NCBI GenBank assembly: GCA_017305935.1
Contig: JAFKJU010000035.1
Span: forward strand, 1-63,569
Reading direction: 5' to 3'
Length of the DNA: 63,569 bases
DNA from: Hyphomicrobiales bacterium
GTDB lineage: Bacteria > Pseudomonadota > Alphaproteobacteria > Rhizobiales > Rhizobiaceae
Position numbers and translations under genes: made by a program. Under the pieces are notes generated by a model. The model was not told where the DNA came from and did not search any database. It saw only the letters and a program-made list of their open reading frames with translations. Numbering within the stretch: position 1 is the stretch's first letter; the number at the start of each line of letters is the position of its first letter. Of this stretch, positions 24,713 to 34,032 are shown one piece after another.

Positions 24713-25621
24713 TTACGCGGTCGCGTCCACCACGCGCAGCGCATTGGCGCGTTCGAGCGCATCCTTGCGCACGGCCTCCTGGACCTTTTCGAAGGCGCGG
24801 ACCTCGATCTGGCGCACGCGTTCGCGGCTGATGTCGAACTCGGAGGAGAGCTCCTCGAGCGTCACCGGGTCTTCCGCGAGGCGACGGGCCTCAAAGATGC
24901 GGCGTTCGCGGTCGTTCAGCACGCCCATGGCGCGGGCCAGCATCCGCCGACGCGTGTCCAGTTCGTCCTGCTCGATCAGCACGGCTTCCTGGCTGTCGTG
25001 GTCGTCGACCAGCCAATCCTGCCACTGGCCGGAATCACCTTCCGAAGCCTTGATCGGCGCATTCAGCGAAGCGTCGCCGGAGAGGCGGCGATTCATCGAG
25101 ACGACCTCTTCCTCGCTGACGTTCAGCTTGTTGGCGATCTCGGTGACGTGCTCCGGCTTCAGGTCGCCGTCGTCGATGGCCTGGATGCGGCCCTTCAGGC
25201 GGCGCAGGTTGAAGAACAGGCGCTTCTGGTTGGCGGTCGTGCCCATCTTCACCAGCGACCAGGATCGCAGGATATACTCTTGAATCGACGCCTTGATCCA
25301 CCACATGGCATAGGTGGCCAGGCGGAAGCCGCGCTCGGGATCGAACTTCTTGACGGCCTGCATCAGGCCGACATTGCCTTCGGAGACGACTTCCCCGATC
25401 GGCAGGCCATAGCCGCGATACCCCATGGCAATCTTCGCCACAAGGCGCAGATGGCTGGTCACGAGCTTATGGGCGGCGTTGCGGTCGCCATGCTCCTGGT
25501 AACGCTTGGCCAGCATGTATTCTTCCTGCGGCTCAAGCATCGGAAATTTACGAATTTCATCGAGATAGCGGTTGAGGCCGCCTTCTCCGGCAGTGATCGA
25601 CGGCAATGAATTGCGGGCCAT
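24713..25621 (-). CDS. rpoH: RNA polymerase sigma factor RpoH (sigma-32)
   Basis: A 302-residue heat-shock sigma factor. Region 2 has LVTSHLRLVAKIAMGYRGYG, the GNVGLMQAVKKFDPERGFRL core and YAMWWIKASIQEYILRSWS. The RpoH box (QKRLFFNLR) is present near residue 132. Region 4 ends in the helix-turn-helix TLEELSSEFDISRERVRQIE. Rhizobia usually carry two rpoH copies with different roles; which one this is cannot be decided here. A possible sigma-32-type promoter lies upstream at 25732-25761. Confidence 0.95.
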   Translation of the reverse strand: MARNSLPSITAGEGGLNRYLDEIRKFPMLEPQEEYMLAKRYQEHGDRNAAHKLVTSHLRLVAKIAMGYRGYGLPIGEVVSEGNVGLMQAVKKFDPERGFRLATYAMWWIKASIQEYILRSWSLVKMGTTANQKRLFFNLRRLKGRIQAIDDGDLKPEHVTEIANKLNVSEEEVVSMNRRLSGDASLNAPIKASEGDSGQWQDWLVDDHDSQEAVLIEQDELDTRRRMLARAMGVLNDRERRIFEARRLAEDPVTLEELSSEFDISRERVRQIEVRAFEKVQEAVRKDALERANALRVVDATA

Positions 25622-25731
25622 GATTGCGCCCCCCTTTCGAGATCTTCGGCCCCTCCGGACGGAAAATCCATCCTCTCCGAGCAGGCCTTTTCAAGCACAG
25701 GTCTATCCGACCCCGCACTTTTCCAATGTAC

Positions 25732-25761
25732 AGATAAGTACGGCATAAAAGCGATTCAAGT
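25732..25761 (-). promoter_or_regulatory. Candidate RpoH-type promoter of rpoH
   Basis: On the minus strand CTTGAA-N16-CTTATCT lies about 110 bp before the rpoH start. It fits the alphaproteobacterial sigma-32 pattern (CTTG, then 17-18 bases, then CYTATNT). This would allow autoregulation or control by another RpoH. Confidence 0.4.
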
Positions 25762-25810
25762 TTCACGGCGCATCACAAGGCCGTTATTCGCAAGCCCGCG
25801 AAAGCGGCGC

Positions 25811-26509
25811 TCAGCCGCTCATGGCGGGAATCTTTTCCCGGTTCTGCGCCCGCCAGCGGCGGCGCAAGGCGTGCCCATGGGCCGCGAACGACATGTCCAG
25901 CGGCTCGCAGCGCTCGATGCGATCATGGCGAAAATGCCGGAAGTCGCCACGCAATTCGCAGTAAGCCGCCAGCAACAGGCAATCGACATAATAGAGCATG
26001 GCGAGCGGGCAGACAATGCGTTCCGTGACGCGGTCCTCGGCGTCGCGATAGGCAAGCCGCACCTTGCGTTCGTCGCGGATCGCCCGGCGCAGGAGCCGGG
26101 CCTCGGTGGCGCCCGGCGGGATCGCGTGCCAGCCGGAAACCAGCGTGCCGCCGAGATCGAGGCAGGGACCGCCCGGTGGCGCGGCGTCGGCGATCTTGGC
26201 GAGCGCGCTTTCGCCGGCCGCCGCCAGCAGCGCATCGCCGGTGCGCCCGACGAGCGAAAGGCCGACGACGATCGCCTCCATCTCGTCGGCGGTGAAGCGC
26301 ATCGGCGGCAGATCGAGAGCGCCGCGCAGCAGATAGCCGATGCCGGCTTCACCCTCGACCGGGACGCCGGATGCCTGAAGTGCGGCAATATCGCGATAGA
26401 TGGTGCGACGCGTGACTTCCAGCCGCGTCGCCATGCTTTGCGCCGTCAGCGGCGCGCGCGCGGCGCGCAGCATCTGCACGATCTCGAACATCCGCACCGT
26501 TCGCGCCAT
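25811..26509 (-). CDS. YafY-type transcriptional regulator (HTH + WYL domain)
   Basis: A 232-residue regulator. An N-terminal DeoR-like helix-turn-helix (MARTVRMFEIVQMLRAAR, MATRLEVTRRTIYRDIAAL) is followed by a WYL-type ligand domain (residues 130-215; RRAIRDERKVRLAYRD, CPLAMLYYVDCLLLAAYC). YafY-like regulators usually repress a nearby gene in response to a small ligand or nucleic acid. It is divergent from the EamA transporter at 26621, a likely target. Confidence 0.83.
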   Translation of the reverse strand: MARTVRMFEIVQMLRAARAPLTAQSMATRLEVTRRTIYRDIAALQASGVPVEGEAGIGYLLRGALDLPPMRFTADEMEAIVVGLSLVGRTGDALLAAAGESALAKIADAAPPGGPCLDLGGTLVSGWHAIPPGATEARLLRRAIRDERKVRLAYRDAEDRVTERIVCPLAMLYYVDCLLLAAYCELRGDFRHFRHDRIERCEPLDMSFAAHGHALRRRWRAQNREKIPAMSG

Positions 26510-26620
26510 CGCCGCCTCCCGGCTTACAAATTCCGTCTGGGATTAAACCCTGCTGACACCGCGTTGTCAGCAGCAATCTGCTATGACGGGCTTTGTCTGC
26601 TTTCTCGTATCGGTCCGCGC

Positions 26621-27520
26621 ATGAAATTGTCCAGCTACACCCTCGGCCTCGTTCTGGTGGCGGTCTCCACCGTGCTGCTCAGCACGGCCGGCCTGATGAC
26701 CCGGCTGATTACCATGGATACGGCAACGATCCTGTTCTGGCGCGGCGTCTGGGGCGGCGGCGCGGTGGCGCTGCTGATGCTGGTGCGCTCGCCGCGCCGA
26801 ACGGTACTGGATTTTCGCCGGCTGGGCCTGCCGGGCTGGGCGATCGTCGTGGTCACCACGGCCAGCATGAGCCTGTTCATCGCCGCCCTGCATCGCACCA
26901 GCGTCGCACATGTGGCGATCATCTTCGCCACCGCGCCGCTGATCGCGGCGGCTCTGGGTTTTCTGTTCCTGCGGGAAAAACCGGGCGCCGGCGCCATCGT
27001 CGCCAGCTTCGCGGCGCTGGCTGGCGTCGGGCTGATGGTCGGCACGGGTGAGGGCGGCGGTCTTCTGGGCGATGCGCTGGCGCTGATGATGACGCTGTGC
27101 ATCGTTGTCAACACGCTGCTGGCGCGACGCTATCCAGATATGCCGATGCTGGCGATCGCCACCCTTTCGGCATTGCTCGGCTCGCTGCTTGCGGCTCCCT
27201 TCGCCACACCCTTCAGCTGGCCGGTGCAGGAAATCTGGGTGGTCGCCTTGTTCGGCATTTTCGGTTTTGCCGCCGGCCTGGCGCTGATGCTGATCGGCGC
27301 GCGGTTGCTGCCGCCGGTCGAGACCTCGCTGATCGGGGCGCTGGATGCGCCGCTGGCGCCCTTCTGGGTCTGGCTGGTGTTCGGCGAGTTGCTGGACCGC
27401 ATGACGCTGATCGGCGGCGGACTGGTGATGGCCGCTGTCTGCCTGCATGTGCTGGCCGATTTCGGCGGACGGCGGCGCGCCGCTTCTGCCGCCGCCGAAT
27501 GTTCCGTGATCAATCCTTGA
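26621..27520 (+). CDS. EamA/DMT-family transporter
   Basis: A 299-residue inner-membrane protein with ten predicted helices in two EamA halves (LGLVLVAVSTVLLSTAGLMT near the start, FATAPLIAAALGFLFLREKPG, and PVETSLIGALDAPLAPFWVW in the second half). The ATG at 26621 starts the first helix cleanly. It is divergent from the WYL regulator by about 110 bp and converges with rluD, which it overlaps by 11 bp at the 3' end. Confidence 0.83.
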   Translation: MKLSSYTLGLVLVAVSTVLLSTAGLMTRLITMDTATILFWRGVWGGGAVALLMLVRSPRRTVLDFRRLGLPGWAIVVVTTASMSLFIAALHRTSVAHVAIIFATAPLIAAALGFLFLREKPGAGAIVASFAALAGVGLMVGTGEGGGLLGDALALMMTLCIVVNTLLARRYPDMPMLAIATLSALLGSLLAAPFATPFSWPVQEIWVVALFGIFGFAAGLALMLIGARLLPPVETSLIGALDAPLAPFWVWLVFGELLDRMTLIGGGLVMAAVCLHVLADFGGRRRAASAAAECSVINP

Positions 27521-28532
27521 GAGCGTCGATCAATCTTTGCATGTCTTCCGGCATCGGCGCCTCGAAATGCATGACCTCGCCGGTACGTGGATGCTCGAAC
27601 TGCAGCAGGAAGGCGTGAAGCGCCTGCCGGTCGAACAGGGCAACGACAGCGCGGGCGGAATCCGGCAGCAGGTTCGCCTTGGTCTTGAAGGCGGCGCCGT
27701 AATCGGCGTCACCGATCAGCGGATGGCCGATATGGGCCATATGCACGCGGATCTGATGCGTGCGGCCGGTTTCCAGCCGGCATTCCACCAGCGAGGCCAG
27801 CGACGTCGCATCCGGACGCTCGTGAAACCGCTCGATCACCTCGAAATGGGTGATCGCCTCGCGCGCATCCTCGCTCTGCTCGCGCTTGACGGCGCGCTTG
27901 GTGCGGTCGGCGCCGCGGCCGAGCGGCGCGTCGATGGTGCCGTGCAACTGGCGCGGCCGGCCCCAGACGACGGCCTGATAGGCGCGCTCCAGCGGGCCGG
28001 TGCGGCCGTGATCGGCGAACTGGTCGGCGAGATGGCGGTGGGCGGCGTCGTTCTTGGCGACGACCATGACGCCGGTCGTGTCCTTGTCGAGGCGGTGGAC
28101 GATGCCGGGGCGGCGCACGCCGCCGATGCCGGAGAGGCTGTCGCCGCAATGGTGGATCAGGGCATTCACCAAGGTTCCGGTCCAGTTGCCCGCGCCCGGA
28201 TGCACGACGAGCCCGGCCGGCTTGGCGATGACGATCAGATCCTCGTCCTCGTAGAGCACGTCGAGGGGGATGTCTTCACCCTGCGGTTCGGGATCAAGCG
28301 GTTCCGGCAGGTCGATGACAATGAGGTCGCCGGGGCGCACCTTGCGTTTCGGCTCGACCTTGGCGACACCGTTGATCGAGACCGCGCCTTCTTCGATCAG
28401 CGACTTGATGCGGTTGCGCGAAAATTCGCCCTCCAGCATCGTCGCCAGCCAGGCATCGAGGCGGCCTTCAGCGGTTTCGTCCGCTTCCAGGACTTTTCTA
28501 TTGGCTTCGCCTTGTTTAAAGGGTTCGTTCAT
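27510..28532 (-). CDS. rluD: Ribosomal large-subunit pseudouridine synthase (RluD family)
   Basis: A 340-residue RluA-family pseudouridine synthase. It has an N-terminal S4 domain (RLDAWLATML, SRNRIKSLIEEGAVSING), the catalytic-Asp motif HRLDKDTTGVMVVAK, and the GRTHQIRVHMAHIGHPLIGD motif. RluD makes pseudouridines in helix 69 of 23S rRNA; RluC is a close alternative but the S4 domain plus length favour RluD. Confidence 0.87.
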   Translation of the reverse strand: MNEPFKQGEANRKVLEADETAEGRLDAWLATMLEGEFSRNRIKSLIEEGAVSINGVAKVEPKRKVRPGDLIVIDLPEPLDPEPQGEDIPLDVLYEDEDLIVIAKPAGLVVHPGAGNWTGTLVNALIHHCGDSLSGIGGVRRPGIVHRLDKDTTGVMVVAKNDAAHRHLADQFADHGRTGPLERAYQAVVWGRPRQLHGTIDAPLGRGADRTKRAVKREQSEDAREAITHFEVIERFHERPDATSLASLVECRLETGRTHQIRVHMAHIGHPLIGDADYGAAFKTKANLLPDSARAVVALFDRQALHAFLLQFEHPRTGEVMHFEAPMPEDMQRLIDALKD

Positions 28533-28650
28533 TCACGTCATCCCGTGTGTCATCCACCGGTGCTCTGGCTTGCTGGCCTCTCCCCGGTTTCGGCGTCTGC
28601 GTCGGGGAAGGCATTGTTCCTTGCGGCCGTCATGAACCGAGACTCGACCC

Positions 28651-29040
28651 ATGTCAAATGTCGAACCAGACGAACAGGAAGAAAAGCCGCTCGATCCGGC
28701 GATGGAAAATGTCCGCCGCAAGATGGTGCGCCTTCAGCTCGTTTCCGCCGGCATCATGGGCGTGCTGCTGATGGCCGTGCTGGTGACCATCGGCTACAAG
28801 CTGACACGCTCCTCCGCGCCGGCCGCAGCCCCGGTCACGGCCGGCGGCCTTGCCATCCCCTCCGACCAGCCGCTGAAGGCGATGGCCAACCTGCCGGCGG
28901 GCTTCGTCATCGATAATACCAGCCTGTCGGGCGCCCAGATCCTGTTTACCGGCCGTCTGGCGGACGGAAAGCGCAAGGCGCTGGTCTTCGACATCGCCGT
29001 CGGGCGCATCGTCGCCGATATCGACATCGCCGGCAACTGA
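28651..29040 (+). CDS. Small single-pass membrane protein, conserved next to rluD
   Basis: A 129-residue protein. The charged N-terminus (SNVEPDEQEEKPLDPAMENVR) is followed by a membrane helix at about residues 29-50 (LVSAGIMGVLLMAVLVTIGY) and a small outer domain with LPAGFVIDNTSLSGAQILFT. It is divergent from rluD and 5 bp before the methyltransferase gene, so the two are probably co-transcribed. The function is unknown. Confidence 0.7.
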   Translation: MSNVEPDEQEEKPLDPAMENVRRKMVRLQLVSAGIMGVLLMAVLVTIGYKLTRSSAPAAAPVTAGGLAIPSDQPLKAMANLPAGFVIDNTSLSGAQILFTGRLADGKRKALVFDIAVGRIVADIDIAGN

Positions 29041-29045
29041 CGCCG

Positions 29046-29867
29046 ATGCGAGAGACCATCCGCATCGAGGAGGCCGGCGATCCGCGCATTGCCGCCTTTC
29101 GCGATATCCGCGAGCGGGATCTGACCGGGCGGCAGGATCGGTTCATCGCCGAGGGCACGGTGGTGCTGCGGGTGCTGGCGGAGGCGCACGCGCATGTCCG
29201 GTTTGCGGTCGAGGCTGTTCTGCTGCTCTCCAACCGAGTCAACGGCGTGCGCGACATCCTCGCGCGACTTCCCGATGGTGTGCCGGTCTATGTGGCGGAG
29301 CAGGCCGTGATGAACGGCATCGTCGGTTTCGACATGCATCGCGGCGTCCTGGCGCTCGGGCGGCGGGTGGAGAAGGCGGGGGCGGAGGCGGTGATCGCCG
29401 GCCTGCCGCAGGCAGCGCTTGCCGTCGTCTGCTGCGGCATTTCCAATCACGACAATATCGGCGCCATCTTCCGCAATGCCGCAGCGCTCGGCGCCGATGC
29501 CGTGCTGCTCGACGAGACCTGTTGCGATCCGCTTTATCGCAAGGCGCTGCGCGTGTCCGTCGGCGCTGTTCTGGCCGTGCCCTATAGCCGCGGTGGCCGG
29601 GCGGAAGACATTCTGGCGACGCTCGCCGCCACCGGCTTCGGCATCATGGCGCTTTCGCCTTCCGGAATGATCGATATTCGCGCGGCCAAGCCGGGCGCGC
29701 GCACGGCGCTAGTGCTGGGCACCGAAGGCGAGGGCCTGCCGGCGGAGATTCTGGCGCGTTTCGACAGCGTGCGCGTGCCGCAGGCGCCGGGGCTCGACAG
29801 CTTGAACGTCGGTACGGCGACGGGCATCGCGCTTTACCAGATCGCCTCGGCCATGGGGCGGATCTGA
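29046..29867 (+). CDS. RNA 2'-O-methyltransferase, SpoU/TrmH family
   Basis: A 273-residue SPOUT methyltransferase with an N-terminal substrate-binding domain and a C-terminal knot. The motifs are CCGISNHDNIGAIFRNAAAL (motif 1), ALVLGTEGEGLPAEI (motif 2) and APGLDSLNVGTATGIALYQ (motif 3). It methylates tRNA or rRNA using S-adenosylmethionine; the target cannot be told from sequence. It follows the small membrane protein gene by 5 bp. Confidence 0.87.
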   Translation: MRETIRIEEAGDPRIAAFRDIRERDLTGRQDRFIAEGTVVLRVLAEAHAHVRFAVEAVLLLSNRVNGVRDILARLPDGVPVYVAEQAVMNGIVGFDMHRGVLALGRRVEKAGAEAVIAGLPQAALAVVCCGISNHDNIGAIFRNAAALGADAVLLDETCCDPLYRKALRVSVGAVLAVPYSRGGRAEDILATLAATGFGIMALSPSGMIDIRAAKPGARTALVLGTEGEGLPAEILARFDSVRVPQAPGLDSLNVGTATGIALYQIASAMGRI

Positions 29868-29874
29868 GTGTCTG

Positions 29875-31023
29875 CTACGAAGGCAGGTTCATGACGTCGG
29901 AAATGCGGTCCGCCAGACTTTGGCGGCTGGCGCGCGCTTTCGGCGGCGCGGCGGAGAGCAGGGAAGGGATCGGCGAAGCCTCGCCCTCCTTCAGAGCCGT
30001 GAGCGCCACCATCCGGGCGGCGACGGCGGCGATTTCCTCGCGCATCTCGGCATCCTCGGCGGGCTTGGCCTGAAGCAGGCGCTCGGCGACGCTTACGCCA
30101 CGGCTGCGCACGGTTTCGGCCAGCATGGCGATGCGGTCGTCGGCGGGATCGGGTTCGGGGGGCATGGGTTCATCGAGCAGTTCGGTTTCCTCCGCCGTGA
30201 GATCGCCGAGACCGGCGAGGCGCAGGGCGCGGCCCGCCTGGCGGGCCTGCTGGGTAGAAAGCTTCAGCTTTTCGCGCAGCCGCTTGTTTTCGCTTCCGCG
30301 CCGTTCCAGCAGCGTCTCGCGGTCCGCGTTCAGCATCTGCTCGCGCATCAGCCGCTCCTCGAGGCGCAGCGCCTTGTGCTCTTCCTTGTCGAGGCGCATT
30401 TCGGCGTCGCGAGCGCGCTGCGTCATCAGTTTCAGGTCGCGTCGCAGGTTTTCACGCTCGTCGCGCAGCGAGGCGAGGCGCGACTGCATGCTTTCCGAGG
30501 TCGTGTCGGACGCGGCGATGTCGAGCTTGAGATTGTCGATATCCATGACCAGCCGGTTGATGCGCTTTTCCAGGGTCTCGATTTCCTGGTTGCGGCCGAA
30601 AAGCACGGTTTCGAGATCGCCGAAGCGCGCCTTGAGATGCAGTGCCGCTTCCTCCTCGCGCCGAAGCCGGGAGCGCAGGTCACCGGCCTCGACGTTCATC
30701 TCCTCGACAAGGTTGCGAAGGTCGGCATTTTCGGACTGCAGGCGGCCGGCATCCTGTGCGAGCGCATCGCCGCGAAGCTGCAGGGCGATCGCCTTTTCGC
30801 TCTCCTGCTTCAACGCATGCGCGATCCTGGCGTTTTCGGAGGCATAGAGGGCGCGCGCCATGTCCTTCTGGGCCCGCAGTTCCTGCGGGCTGATCGGCAT
30901 GGTGGCGCGCAGCCGCCGCTCGGTGAACCAGACAACGCGCCGCAGCACGAACGGCGCCAGCAGCAACACGATCAGCGCGGCCGTCAGAAAACCCAGTCCG
31001 AACAGGATGGCGTATTGAATCAA
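29875..31023 (-). CDS. Membrane-anchored coiled-coil protein, unknown function
   Basis: A 382-residue protein with an N-terminal membrane helix (residues 5-29, AILFGLGFLTAALIVLLLAPF) followed by a long heptad-rich coiled coil (about 50-270; Leu, Glu, Arg-rich). The C-terminal 110 residues are acidic and then Pro/Ala-rich. The arrangement is like rhizobial envelope or cytoskeletal scaffold proteins, but no family is recognised. It is convergent with the methyltransferase gene at 7 bp distance. Confidence 0.75.
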   Translation of the reverse strand: MIQYAILFGLGFLTAALIVLLLAPFVLRRVVWFTERRLRATMPISPQELRAQKDMARALYASENARIAHALKQESEKAIALQLRGDALAQDAGRLQSENADLRNLVEEMNVEAGDLRSRLRREEEAALHLKARFGDLETVLFGRNQEIETLEKRINRLVMDIDNLKLDIAASDTTSESMQSRLASLRDERENLRRDLKLMTQRARDAEMRLDKEEHKALRLEERLMREQMLNADRETLLERRGSENKRLREKLKLSTQQARQAGRALRLAGLGDLTAEETELLDEPMPPEPDPADDRIAMLAETVRSRGVSVAERLLQAKPAEDAEMREEIAAVAARMVALTALKEGEASPIPSLLSAAPPKARASRQSLADRISDVMNLPS

Positions 31024-31143
31024 AGCGGGACCAAAAACCGGCGGTTGGCGACAGAACAGGAGGCGACATAACCATGCCGCCGGACCTGCCGCAAGCTTTC
31101 TTCCAAATCAGGCTTAACGGGGAAGGGATGCAAACCGGAGGGT

Positions 31144-31731
31144 TCAGAAGGGATTCCAGGTCGGCTGGCGGGTGACCTTGAGATAGCCGACATTGACGCC
31201 GAGGCGGGCGCCGAGACCGGTGCGGATCGGCACTAGGATGACGTTGTTGTTGTGCAGCACGGTCATGCCGACGCCGGCGACGACGAAGGCCGAGCCGCTG
31301 ACGCCGCCGAAGCGGGCATAGACGTCGTCGATGCTGTCGAGATTGTAGACCAGCATCATGGCGCGGCTGCCCTGGCCGCCGTAATCGATGCCGAGCGAGG
31401 GGCCCTGCCAGAAGAGATTATGTTCGCCGGCATTCTTGGTATACATCGTGCCTTCGCCATAGGTCAGGCCGGCGATGAAGGCGCCGGAGCCTTCCTGGCC
31501 GAGGATATAGCCGTTCGGCAAGCCGTATTGCGAAAAGGCGCGCTCCACCACCTTGGCGAGGCCGCCGCTGGCCGAGCCGAAGAAGCTGTGGCCGGCATCG
31601 ACGATCTCCTGGGCGGTGTACTGGCTCGAATCGGCCGACCACGCATTGACCGGCAGCGCTGCCCAGACCATGGCGACGAGCGCCACGAGGAAATTCAGAC
31701 CGGCGAAGAGGCGGAGTGGCTTGAAATGCAT
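31144..31731 (-). CDS. eipA: Periplasmic envelope-integrity protein EipA (DUF1134)
   Basis: A 195-residue exported protein with a signal peptide (residues 1-32, LFAGLNFLVALVAMVWAALP). The mature part is a DUF1134 domain (YTAQEIVDAGHSFFGSAS, ERAFSQYGLPNGYILGQEG, GEGTMYTKNAG, GPSLGIDYGGQGSRAMMLVY). In Brucella the homologue EipA is a periplasmic beta-barrel-fold protein needed for envelope stress resistance and is directly activated by CtrA. A CtrA-like box lies 71 bp upstream here. It is divergent from chpT. Confidence 0.87.
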   Translation of the reverse strand: MHFKPLRLFAGLNFLVALVAMVWAALPVNAWSADSSQYTAQEIVDAGHSFFGSASGGLAKVVERAFSQYGLPNGYILGQEGSGAFIAGLTYGEGTMYTKNAGEHNLFWQGPSLGIDYGGQGSRAMMLVYNLDSIDDVYARFGGVSGSAFVVAGVGMTVLHNNNVILVPIRTGLGARLGVNVGYLKVTRQPTWNPF

Positions 31732-31801
31732 GATCTCATCCGTTCGTTGCAATGCGAATCGGGCGTCTGACCGCCGCTTTTCACATTTTGGTCGGTTGGT
31801 C

Positions 31802-31816
31802 TTAACAATCGGTTTA
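31802..31816. promoter_or_regulatory. CtrA-type box upstream of eipA
   Basis: TTAA-CAATCGG-TTTA, one mismatch from TTAA-N7-TTAA. It lies 71 bp before the eipA start and 151 bp before chpT. Known CtrA control of eipA in Brucella supports the call. Confidence 0.6.
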
Positions 31817-31966
31817 CCAAATATGGTGTCATTATGACGCCAGTCGCCGCTCCCCGCAGGGCCGGTGCGGATCGACGCCCCATGTCCGGCGCGGGTCCGC
31901 GACCATATTCGCGCAATGCATGTCGGGCAGGATGCAGGCCGAGACGGAAAATCCAGGAGCAGATCC

Positions 31967-32629
31967 ATGCCGAAGAACATCAACCTTACCCTTAACGGGC
32001 CTGATCTGGCGGCGCTGTTGTGCAGCCGCGTCTGCCATGACGTCATCTCGCCGGTCGGCGCCATCAACAACGGGCTGGAACTGCTCGACGAAGGCGGGGC
32101 CGATGCGGATGCGATGGACCTCATCCGCACCAGCGCGCTCAATGCCTCGGTGCGGCTGAAATTCGCGCGGCTCGCCTTCGGCGCCTCCGGCTCGGTCGGC
32201 GCCTCGATCGATACCGGCGAAGCCGAAAAGGCCGCCAAGGATTTCGCCGCCGCCGAAAAGAAGACGGAAGTCTCCTGGAACGGCCCGCGCGCCATCATCG
32301 CCAAGAACCGGGTCAAGCTGCTGCTCAACCTGTTCCTTGTGGCATACGGCTCGATCCCGCGTGGCGGCTCGCTCGACATTACCCTGGAAAACCCGGAATT
32401 CGACGCCGCCTTCACCATCGTCGCCAAGGGCCGGATGATGCGCGTACCGCAGAAATTCGCCGAAATCTGCTCCGACAGGATGGAAGAGGCGGTCGACGCG
32501 CATTCGATCCAGCCCTATTACACCGTGCTGCTTGCCGAAGAGGCCGGCATGGAGCTGAGCTATGAGCAGACGCCGGAGGAGATCATCTTCAAGGCGACGA
32601 TGGCCGCCGGCGAGACGAACGCCGTCTGA
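31967..32629 (+). CDS. chpT: Histidine phosphotransferase ChpT
   Basis: A 220-residue phosphotransfer protein that carries phosphate from CckA to CtrA and CpdR. The phosphorylated His is His24 in LLCSRVCHDVISPVGAINNG, followed by a pseudo-ATPase domain (VSWNGPRAIIAKNRVKLLLN). The ATG at 31967 has CCAGGAGC before it; the frame continues upstream without sense. It stands between eipA and the receiver gene, close to its target ctrA. Confidence 0.9.
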   Translation: MPKNINLTLNGPDLAALLCSRVCHDVISPVGAINNGLELLDEGGADADAMDLIRTSALNASVRLKFARLAFGASGSVGASIDTGEAEKAAKDFAAAEKKTEVSWNGPRAIIAKNRVKLLLNLFLVAYGSIPRGGSLDITLENPEFDAAFTIVAKGRMMRVPQKFAEICSDRMEEAVDAHSIQPYYTVLLAEEAGMELSYEQTPEEIIFKATMAAGETNAV

Positions 32630-32726
32630 ACGGTTCCCGAACCGACTCGAAATCCATCAAGGCCGCGCTTCAGGAATGGTGCGCGGCTTTTGCGTGCAAC
32701 CAGCTCGGGCAGGGCTTCGTACAAAC

Positions 32727-32741
32727 TTAACCACTTCTTAG
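32727..32741 (+). promoter_or_regulatory. CtrA-type box upstream of the receiver gene
   Basis: TTAA-CCACTTC-TTAG, one mismatch from TTAA-N7-TTAA, 68 bp before the start of the receiver gene and about 100 bp after chpT. Confidence 0.5.
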
Positions 32742-32808
32742 CATGCGCGGAACTAGAGTTGGCCTTGGGCCGGCGGTCGATCCGGTCGCTTTTTGTATGG
32801 AGTTGGTC

Positions 32809-33171
32809 ATGCAGCGTTTGATGATCGCGGATACGTCGGATGTCGTTCGGAAGGTCGGCAAGCGGATCCTGTCGGAACTCGGATTCCTGGTGGTGGAGGC
32901 CGGCACCGACCGCGAGGGCCTGCGCCGCTGCGGCGAGGAGATGCCGAACATCCTGATCGTCGATGCCGCCATGGACGGCGCGCTGGACCTGATCGGCGGC
33001 GTGCGCGGTCTGCCGGGCGGCGACAAGGTGCGCATCTATTATTGCGTCATCGAGGCGGATCTGAAGAAGATGATGATCGGAAAGCGCGCCGGCGCCAATG
33101 ACTTCCTGCTGAAACCCTTCGATCGCAAGGTTCTGACCGCCACGTTCGGCACGCTGGCGGCAGCCGCCTGA
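32809..33171 (+). CDS. Degenerate single-domain response regulator
   Basis: A 120-residue receiver domain without an output domain. The phosphorylatable Asp is Asp52 (PNILIVDAAMDG) and the conserved Lys is Lys102 (FLLKPFD). The usual second acidic residue is replaced (ADTS instead of VDDS) and the switch Thr is absent (YYCVIE). The VVRKVGKRIL helix is close to receivers such as DivK-like and CheY-like proteins. The ATG at 32809 has GGAG 7 bases before it; an ATG at 32797 is an alternative. Its place between chpT and ctrA points to a cell-cycle role. It is not CpdR by sequence. Confidence 0.75.
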   Translation: MQRLMIADTSDVVRKVGKRILSELGFLVVEAGTDREGLRRCGEEMPNILIVDAAMDGALDLIGGVRGLPGGDKVRIYYCVIEADLKKMMIGKRAGANDFLLKPFDRKVLTATFGTLAAAA

Positions 33172-33193
33172 AACATTTGCATTGCGCTCTTCG

Positions 33194-33227
33194 AAAACCG
33201 CCCTCGGCTCCCGAGCGGCGGTTTTTT
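33194..33227. terminator. Terminator between receiver gene and ctrA
   Basis: AAAACCGCCCTCGG-CTC-CCGAGCGGCGGTTTTTT. The T run lies on the plus strand and an A run on the other side, so it can serve both convergent genes. Confidence 0.8.
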
Positions 33228-33330
33228 CATGCGGGGCGGCTGGCCTGAAAGAGGAGGTCCTGAAAAACAAAAATCCTGCCCGCTCTCGCGGACAGGATCG
33301 AATTCGGGCGGCGGCCTGGAGGCGCGGGGA

Positions 33331-34032
<702 letters not shown>

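Noticed and set aside
32809-33171. Considered as CpdR or DivK
   Set aside because: The acidic pair and switch Thr differ from both, and the sequence around the Asp does not match either protein.
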